Under the pieces are notes generated by a model. That model was not told the origin of the DNA and did not search any database. It saw nothing but the letters and a program-made list of their open reading frames with translations. From assembly GCA_025056955.1 (NCBI GenBank), contig JANWYL010000085.1, positions 1 through 11,490 of the forward strand: DNA of 11,490 nucleotides. Direction: 5' to 3'. Of the stretch, positions 6,287-11,490 are shown piece by piece. The translations under genes and the position numbers were made by a program. Position 1 is the first letter of the stretch. Each line of letters opens with the position of its first letter. The DNA comes from Sandaracinaceae bacterium (GTDB lineage: Bacteria; Myxococcota_A; Polyangia; Polyangiales; Sandaracinaceae).

Positions 6287-8035
6287 ATGCTGGTCCTCCT
6301 GCGCGTCCGCAACTTTGCGATCATCGATGCGCTCGAGGTTGAGTTTGGCCCTGGAATGAATGTGATCACTGGTGAAACGGGGGCAGGTAAATCGGTTTTG
6401 ATCAATGCGTTGGGGCTTGTGCTGGGCGCAAAAGCCAACAATGACCTCATCCGAAGCGGCGCTGCGCAAGCAGAGGTAGAAGCGCTTTTTGAAGTTAGAG
6501 ACAGTGAAGCAGCGGCTCAGGAGCTCGCGCGGGCCGGGATTGAAGCCTCGCCTGAAACAGGAAGTGAAATCCTGATTCGAAGAATTACCAGCCAAGGGGG
6601 CCGCTCACGCGCTTACGTGAACGGGCAGCTTGTCACCCTTTCTCAGCTGGCAGAACTCGCAAAAGGCCTTGTCCAAATCTCATCCCAGCACGAAAATCAC
6701 ACGCTGAGCGATCCCAAAACCCACCTCCACCATCTCGATGCTTTTGGGGGGATTGAAAGCGAAACCGCTCAGATGGGGGAACTCTTTCGAGCCCTCGAAC
6801 GCATTCAAAACGCGATTAGAGAAACAGAAAACCGCATCCGCAACCGTGCTGAAAGGGCTGAGCTTTTGTCGCACCAACTTTCTGAAATCTCAAAAATCAA
6901 CCCTCGCCCCGGAGAGTTTCGCGAATTGATCACCGAAAAAGAACGCCTGCGCCATGCTGAACGTCTTCTCCGTGCAGCCAGCCGAAGCGAAGAAGTGCTG
7001 TACAGCGGAGACGAATCGATCAGCGAAGCCCTCGGGCGAGCCATCGCATGGCTTCGGGAAGCGCTTCCTTTTGAACCCCGCTTTGAAAGCATGATCGCCG
7101 CTCTTGAAAGCGCCGAATCCCAAATCAGCGAAGTGGGGCGCGAGCTTGGCCGCTACGCGCGAAGCCTCCGCCTTGACCCCGAGCGGCTCAACGAAATCGA
7201 AGAGCGCATGAGCGACCTCGAGCGCTTGTTTCGCAAGCACCTTGGGCGCAACTGGCAAGACCAAGCAAATCCTGAAGAAGAGTTGCTCGCTCGCGCTCGA
7301 GAAATTCACAAAGAGCTTGAAGCGTTGGAACGTGCCGAGGAAGAAATCGAATCGCTTCACCAGCACAAAAAGCAACTCATGGAACAAGCTGCTGAATGCG
7401 CGCGAAAGCTTTCTGAAAAGAGAAAGCAAGCCGCTTGCCTTTTTTCCGAGCGGATTACCAGAGAACTTCGAAGCCTTGGAATGCCCTCAGCGCTTCTCCT
7501 CGTGCAGGTGCAGCCCACTGAGGCAGCCAAAGATGGAGAAATTGGTGTTGGTGGGCGTCGCTTGCTCCCAACAGGGATTGACCGAGCAGAGATTCTTTTC
7601 GCCCCCAACCCTGGGGAAGAACCACGTCCGCTGCATCGAATCGCCAGTGGTGGCGAACTGTCTCGTGTGCTTTTGGCCATCAAAGTGGTTCTATCGCAGG
7701 CCCAAACCAAGCCAGGAAGCAGGCGCCTCCAGGTTTTCGACGAAATCGATACAGGTGTAGGCGGTGCAGTGGCTGAGGCCGTTGGTGCCAAACTGCGAGA
7801 AGTGGCTCAAAAAGATCAAGTGCTCTGCATCACTCATCTCGCCCCTGTTGCGGTGCACGGTGACAGGCACTTTAGGGTGCAAAAGAAAATCATCGACGGT
7901 AAAACCCGCACCGAAATACGCTCTTTGAACCCAGAAGAGCGCGTGGAAGAAATCGCCCGCATGATTGGGGGAATGACGATCACTCCAAAAACGATTGAAT
8001 TTGCCAAAGAAATGCTCGAAATGATTCACCGATAA
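6287..8035 (+). CDS. recN: DNA repair protein RecN
   Basis: RecN is an SMC-like ATPase that acts in the cytoplasm on DNA double-strand breaks, promoting end joining and recombination with RecA. The 582-aa product (E. coli ~553) starts with the family N-terminus LRVRNFAIID and Walker A GETGAGKS (29-36). QISSQHENH (about 132-140) is the conserved Q-loop region. Residues about 165-410 are the antiparallel coiled coil with its central tip. The C-terminal head has the ABC signature ASGGELSR (453-460), Walker B VFDEIDTGVGG (about 483-493) and the switch-His segment ITHLAPVA (about 515). In most RecN that last segment reads THLPQVA, so Pro-Gln to Ala-Pro is a local variant; catalytic residues are intact. 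It starts 41 nt after skp with no obvious ribosome site. No LexA-type box can be recognised here, so damage control is not evident. Confidence 0.95.
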   Translation: MLVLLRVRNFAIIDALEVEFGPGMNVITGETGAGKSVLINALGLVLGAKANNDLIRSGAAQAEVEALFEVRDSEAAAQELARAGIEASPETGSEILIRRITSQGGRSRAYVNGQLVTLSQLAELAKGLVQISSQHENHTLSDPKTHLHHLDAFGGIESETAQMGELFRALERIQNAIRETENRIRNRAERAELLSHQLSEISKINPRPGEFRELITEKERLRHAERLLRAASRSEEVLYSGDESISEALGRAIAWLREALPFEPRFESMIAALESAESQISEVGRELGRYARSLRLDPERLNEIEERMSDLERLFRKHLGRNWQDQANPEEELLARAREIHKELEALERAEEEIESLHQHKKQLMEQAAECARKLSEKRKQAACLFSERITRELRSLGMPSALLLVQVQPTEAAKDGEIGVGGRRLLPTGIDRAEILFAPNPGEEPRPLHRIASGGELSRVLLAIKVVLSQAQTKPGSRRLQVFDEIDTGVGGAVAEAVGAKLREVAQKDQVLCITHLAPVAVHGDRHFRVQKKIIDGKTRTEIRSLNPEERVEEIARMIGGMTITPKTIEFAKEMLEMIHR

Positions 8036-8067
8036 TCGCTTAGCGCCCCTATTGGAACTTAGCGTCA

Positions 8068-8097
8068 GGAAAGTTGGTTTTCCCTTTGGTGTTTTTT
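8068..8097 (+). terminator. Possible weak terminator after recN
   Basis: A short stem GGAAA/TTTCC (8068-8072 with 8079-8083, 6-nt loop) is followed 8 nt later by six T's (8092-8097). The stem is short and the T run is not adjacent, so this is only a candidate. It lies in the 85-bp convergent gap between recN and the lipoprotein gene, where terminators are expected. Confidence 0.25.
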
Positions 8098-8120
8098 GTG
8101 CGAAAGTGGGTGATCCCAGA

Positions 8121-10244
8121 TCAACGAAGCATGGTGAAAGTGTTTGAGGCCACGTGTGACCAGTAGCGCTCATTCAGGTATCGATAGCTAAACTCGTTGA
8201 ACACAAACCCTGGAATCCGGATGGCGTAAACCCCCCACACAATTTCTCCTGGTGCAATGTCCTCAAGCATGGGAATGGAGGAAAGATCAGGAGTGGGTGC
8301 TTCATAGACGTTCCCTGGAACAAAGTGCTCCCATGCAGGGTTGCCATCACCTCCAACCACGAAGACCACAAAAAAGTCAGCTTCTGCACCGCCAGCGCTA
8401 AGCTCCCACCTCAACACCCTGTCTCCTGGAAGAGGGGCACCGTCGACGGGTGAGACAGAAGTGGGAATGCCGAGAAAATCGGGAAGATCAATGATGCCAT
8501 CTGTGGCCACAACATCGTGCACCCGAACCGAAGTGTATGGTGGCTGATCGAATTGGCTGGTGTACCACCCAGCTGTGATGAAGAAACGGGCATCTCGGAG
8601 AACACCCTGAAGGGGTGGGTATGGCATGAGGCGAACAGTGGAGCCAACATGAGCTTTTCTGAAGGTGTCAAAGTTGTAGTTACCCCACTGACGAACAATC
8701 ACACCTTCGCCACCCAAATCCAAAAAGGCCTGGAAACGATAGCGATCCGGCCCCCTTGCAACTCGTCCAGGCCGCCTTCCAAGCCGCAACTCCAAACCAT
8801 GGTCCAGTGGGATATTCATTTCAATGTCCACCTCTCGCAATGTCTCCCCAGGACCCACCAAAACATTCCGCCTGACTCCCATCACATATGGGATGAAACG
8901 ACCCTCGGTGGGATTCTCAAGGCCGGCAATGGCATACACCGCCAGCCCAGCTGGACGCACAAAGATGCGATATGGATAGCCCAACCTAGCACCTGGAACG
9001 GGCTGCTCGAGCACACGATGCACCCCACCAATCGATGGGTCCGGATTTGGATGGCTTGGCGATGATTGGGTGGTGAAAACGTAAGCCACCCGCTCCCACC
9101 CCTCTTGGGGTTGGGGAATATTTGACCAAGGATATGGTGGGAACTCTGCTGTTCCCCTCCAAATCAACTCTCCTTCAATGAAAGCCCCGTTCCTTCCCCT
9201 CCCCCTGTTTCCTCCCGGACTACCCATGCCACACCTTGGATCCATCCAAGGAAGAAGAAAGACAGTTACGTCGCGGGCATCAAAGGCGACAAAAGAAGTG
9301 CGCTGGTAGCAATGCTTGGCAACGTGGATGGTTTGGGGACCCACCAGGTCTGGGCCAGAGAAGGTGATCTGCCCCATTTCATTGGTCAGGCCCTGATGCT
9401 CCGTCGCGATGTCGTTGCCCAACATTGCAAAAGCATCTGCAACGGGCAGCCCAGTCATCGCATCGATGACAGTTAGGTGGACACTGCCAGAAATCGGCCC
9501 ACCACCAAGGCCTCCGGCGAAAGGATCAGTTGTATCGTAGTAGGTATACGCACCGACACCAACGGTTTCACTCCCATCAACTGCACTCACAACTTTCACA
9601 TCGACCGTTGTTGGAGCAGAGGGAGGAGTTCGGCACGTGATGCGCACTGGCGAAAGCACCCTCACATTTCTGCATTCTGAACTGCCAAAAATGACACGAT
9701 CCCCTTCTTGGAAGTTGGTTCCAATCCCCGTAATCGTGACGAAGGTGCCACCAGTTGTTGAGCCGGAATTGGGATCAACCTTGATGGCGTCATAGGTATA
9801 CCCCATGCGAAGTGTGAATGAGTTCGACGCCACGCGAACAGTGACATCAACAGAGCCGACTTCGCCTGGGGGCACAACCACCTCCAAGCGCCTGCGGTCG
9901 ATGAGGCGGTGATCCGCTGGCTGTACCCGCCTCCCTCCGAAATCGACTTGTGCTTCCTCAGTGAAACCACTTCCCCTGAGAATCACCCGGTTACCACCGC
10001 TGAAGGGACCATGGTTGGGAACAACCCTTACAATCGAAAGTTCCGTGGAAGGAGCAGGAGGCGCACTGTCTGAAGGGGGAGGTGGCACATCATCCTGCAC
10101 GAAAGCATCACCTCCAGGAGGCATTGCGTCTGGCCTATGAGGAGAACGGCTTCCGCATGAGGAGGTAAACCCTGCCAAAAGCCCCAGAAGCAAGAGTTGG
10201 GAAACGAAGCCTCGCTTCCCCGCCTGATCAATTCTCGCGCGCAC
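8121..10244 (-). CDS. IPT/TIG-domain cell-surface lipoprotein with unassigned C-terminal half
   Basis: A 707-aa exported protein. Residues 1-30 form a lipoprotein-type signal: basic start, hydrophobic 17-26, Cys30 in the context FTSSC-GS. Residues 31-66 are a Pro/Asp/Ser-rich linker typical of surface lipoproteins. TIG domain 1 is about 69-152 (VVPNHGPFSGGNRVILRGSGF, ending YTYD). TIG domain 2 is about 153-237, with the usual Cys pair 191/204 (SSEC...ITCRTP). Residues about 251-335 resemble a carboxypeptidase-regulatory-like beta domain (GSVHLTVIDAMTGLPVADAFA...TNEMGQITFSGP). From about 340 to 707 I recognise no domain; it is Gly/Pro/aromatic-rich and probably beta-sheet. TIG-containing lipoproteins with Pro-rich stalks are common in Myxococcota, and binding or adhesion is a guess. 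The start is GTG with little ribosome site, directly beside a promoter-like sequence; a later start is possible. It appears monocistronic, convergent with recN. Confidence 0.85.
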   Translation of the reverse strand: MRARIDQAGKRGFVSQLLLLGLLAGFTSSCGSRSPHRPDAMPPGGDAFVQDDVPPPPSDSAPPAPSTELSIVRVVPNHGPFSGGNRVILRGSGFTEEAQVDFGGRRVQPADHRLIDRRRLEVVVPPGEVGSVDVTVRVASNSFTLRMGYTYDAIKVDPNSGSTTGGTFVTITGIGTNFQEGDRVIFGSSECRNVRVLSPVRITCRTPPSAPTTVDVKVVSAVDGSETVGVGAYTYYDTTDPFAGGLGGGPISGSVHLTVIDAMTGLPVADAFAMLGNDIATEHQGLTNEMGQITFSGPDLVGPQTIHVAKHCYQRTSFVAFDARDVTVFLLPWMDPRCGMGSPGGNRGRGRNGAFIEGELIWRGTAEFPPYPWSNIPQPQEGWERVAYVFTTQSSPSHPNPDPSIGGVHRVLEQPVPGARLGYPYRIFVRPAGLAVYAIAGLENPTEGRFIPYVMGVRRNVLVGPGETLREVDIEMNIPLDHGLELRLGRRPGRVARGPDRYRFQAFLDLGGEGVIVRQWGNYNFDTFRKAHVGSTVRLMPYPPLQGVLRDARFFITAGWYTSQFDQPPYTSVRVHDVVATDGIIDLPDFLGIPTSVSPVDGAPLPGDRVLRWELSAGGAEADFFVVFVVGGDGNPAWEHFVPGNVYEAPTPDLSSIPMLEDIAPGEIVWGVYAIRIPGFVFNEFSYRYLNERYWSHVASNTFTMLR

Positions 10245-10250
10245 AAGCCT

Positions 10251-10278
10251 AGTATCAGCCCTTTTTAGCGAGGGTCAA
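10251..10278 (-). promoter_or_regulatory. Putative sigma70-type promoter of the IPT/TIG lipoprotein gene
   Basis: On the minus strand, TTGACC (10278-10273, 5 of 6 matches to the -35 consensus) is followed after a 16-bp spacer by GATACT (10256-10251, 4 of 6 matches to the -10). Transcription would begin about 7 nt later, almost on the GTG at 10244, giving a leaderless or nearly leaderless mRNA. Alternatively the true start codon is further in. Confidence 0.45.
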
Positions 10279-10737
10279 GCCGTTCTAAATTCGTTCACTT
10301 CCAAGTCGGGCGCATTGCCTTGAAAGCCAGAAAAAGCATATCAGGAAAGATTAGGTGACGCGCACAAGGCTTTGTCCTCATGTAATTTATACGAAGAGGT
10401 CTACCCAGCGATGAGGAGGCCTTAAGCAATATCGGAAGTTCTGCTGCTTTCAAAATCACTTGAAAGCCTCTGGAATCAAAACACCAAAAACAAACCATCT
10501 CCTGATCCTCTAGCAAGGTGAAGGCGTCGAGCCAGTAAGGTCTTGTGCCCTCATGCCCCGGATGGTTGTATCAGGAAGCTGCCATCAGATTGGCCACGCA
10601 GGCAGTTGCAGCGATTGAACGACACAGCTCACCTGCTAGAGTTGGAAAAATCTAGACTCATTGCATGCCCAAACCATGAAGTTCATTCAGTTTTAAGATT
10701 GGGCCAAGGGTTTTTGTTTTCACCGCATCATTCAGCC
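10279..10737. other. Long non-coding gap between lipoprotein and lipid-kinase genes
   Basis: This is most of a 493-bp gap between two diverging genes, the longest non-coding stretch in the window and somewhat more AT-rich by eye than its neighbours. It should hold the kinase promoter, but I found no convincing -35/-10 pair or ribosome site in front of the ATG at 10738. It contains one clear hairpin (10446-10467). A 73-codon open frame on the minus strand (10516-10295) has no ribosome site, signal or recognisable motif and is probably not a gene. No tRNA-like fold was noticed; a small RNA cannot be excluded. Confidence 0.5.
10446..10467. repeat. Perfect 8-bp inverted repeat (hairpin) in the divergent gap
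   Basis: GCTTTCAA (10446-10453) and TTGAAAGC (10460-10467) are exact inverted copies around the 6-nt loop AATCAC. No T run follows on either strand, so it is not a classic terminator. It could be an operator for a dimeric regulator or part of an untranslated RNA structure. Confidence 0.5.
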
Positions 10738-11490
10738 ATGTCAGACGGGATTTGGTTGGTGAACAATCCACGTGCAGGCGCAGGGAAAGCACACCTTGTC
10801 GCCCGCCATGTGCTTCGGGTTCTTAGAGAAATCGGTGAAGATCCAGTATGGATCCAAACCGAAGGAGAGGGAGATGCCACAAAAATGGTGAGGAAAGCAC
10901 TCGAGGCAGGTGCCCGCGGCATCGTCGTGGTTGGAGGAGATGGAACGCTTGGTGAAGCAGCTTCTGGTTTTTTCGATGGGAAGAATTCAAAGCACAACGG
11001 CACATTTTTTGTTCCAATCACCGCTGGCACAGGAGGAGACTTTCGAAGAAACCTTGGCACACCCAACTTTGTTCACCTTAGCCAATCGGAAATAACCAAT
11101 TGGGTGAAGCGCATTTGGTTTACATCACCTCGTGCAATTGATGTCGGTTGGATCCGCTTCACCATGAGCGATGGAAAAATATCCGAAAGGATCTTTCTCA
11201 ACATCGCAAGCTTTGGGATCAGTGGTCTGGTCGATGCGCTGGTCAATGCTTCTCCCAAGTGGATGGGAGGGAGGGCTGCTTTTTTGATCGGCACCGCACG
11301 GGCACTGTTCCAATACAAGCCTCAACCGGTAAAAATCACCCTTGATGGGGGCAAGGTGATCGAGCAGGAGGTGATGGTGGTTGCTGTCGCAAATGGTCGT
11401 TGCTTCGGTGGAGGGATGTGCATTGCTCCCAAGGCACAACTTGATGATGGCCTTCTAGAGCTCACAATTGTTCGCCAACTGTCAAAGCCA
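10738..11490 (+). CDS. Diacylglycerol/lipid kinase family protein (YegS/BmrU/LCB5 type), 3' end beyond window
   Basis: The frame is open from the ATG at 10738 to the right edge (251 codons), so the C-terminus is missing. The catalytic-domain layout matches the DAGK_cat family, cytoplasmic or membrane-associated kinases that phosphorylate diacylglycerol or related lipids with ATP. It has the N-terminal VNNPRAGAGKA (8-18), the nucleotide-binding VVVGGDGTLGEAASG (63-77) and GTGGDFRR (about 97-104). The C-terminal beta-sandwich begins with RAIDVGW and includes VANGRCFGGGMCIAPKAQLDDGLLEL. The third motif is usually GTxNDF, so the Asn is Gly here; the GGDGT and DDGLL segments are intact. The substrate cannot be told from sequence. 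The start fits the family's N-terminus, but no ribosome site is visible. It is divergent from the lipoprotein gene, so the two are separately transcribed. Confidence 0.85.
   Translation, partial: MSDGIWLVNNPRAGAGKAHLVARHVLRVLREIGEDPVWIQTEGEGDATKMVRKALEAGARGIVVVGGDGTLGEAASGFFDGKNSKHNGTFFVPITAGTGGDFRRNLGTPNFVHLSQSEITNWVKRIWFTSPRAIDVGWIRFTMSDGKISERIFLNIASFGISGLVDALVNASPKWMGGRAAFLIGTARALFQYKPQPVKITLDGGKVIEQEVMVVAVANGRCFGGGMCIAPKAQLDDGLLELTIVRQLSKP

Noticed and set aside
1215..8046. The 10-mer GCGCTAAGCG at 1215-1224 and its inverted copy at 8037-8046, flanking the plus-strand block
   Set aside because: One shared 10-mer pair is expected by chance in a window this size, the genes between are conserved housekeeping, and there are no target duplications or transposase.
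10295..10516. 73-codon open frame on the minus strand in the divergent gap
   Set aside because: No ribosome site and no recognisable domain or signal; its length is within what chance allows, and it contains the hairpin sequence.
10591..10612. sigma54-like TGGC...TTGC sequence in the divergent gap
   Set aside because: The spacing between the two elements is 11 bp instead of the required 7.
1..11490. CRISPR array, prophage, insertion sequence, toxin-antitoxin or biosynthetic cluster
   Set aside because: No spaced direct repeats, transposase, integrase, phage structural gene or paired small toxin/antitoxin frames were found on either strand.

Overview
The window looks like a chromosomal segment of a Gram-negative, double-membraned bacterium. 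The gene set is BamA, a Skp/OmpH-type chaperone, at least one secreted lipoprotein with IPT/TIG domains, a plant/Chlamydia-type enoyl-ACP reductase and RecN. That mix, together with GTG/TTG starts and base composition that is moderate to slightly GC-rich by eye, fits a member of Myxococcota or a related 'deltaproteobacterial' lineage. This placement is an inference from gene content; no rRNA or other marker is present. I see no tRNA, rRNA, CRISPR array, insertion sequence, phage gene or integration site.

Left block (minus strand, 1214 down to 1 and off the left edge). Three genes read leftward: a TerB-like helical protein, a small exported protein with four clustered cysteines, and an exported, probably lipidated, coiled-coil protein cut by the window edge. 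The last two overlap in a GTGA junction, so the block is probably one operon.

Central block (plus strand, 1307-8035). First come fabI (plant/Chlamydia type) and an uncharacterised 158-aa protein that overlaps it by 8 bp. Then follow bamA, a skp/ompH homologue with an unusual low-complexity tail, and recN. bamA and skp cooperate in outer-membrane protein assembly: Skp carries unfolded porins across the periplasm and BamA inserts them. fabI supplies acyl chains for membrane and lipid A. recN (double-strand break repair) sits where many proteobacteria have lpxD after skp.

Right block. A monocistronic lipoprotein gene (minus strand, 10244-8121) converges on recN. It has two IPT/TIG domains, a carboxypeptidase-regulatory-like beta domain and an unrecognised C-terminal half. 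A recognisable sigma70-type promoter sits so close to its GTG start that the message may be leaderless. A 493-bp non-coding gap containing an 8-bp-arm hairpin separates it from a divergent diacylglycerol/lipid-kinase family gene that runs off the right edge.

Most of the window is conserved housekeeping. I do not see a clear novel defence or mobile system. The parts most worth a second look are the TerB/four-cysteine/lipoprotein operon, the FabI-coupled 158-aa protein, and the unassigned half of the large lipoprotein.
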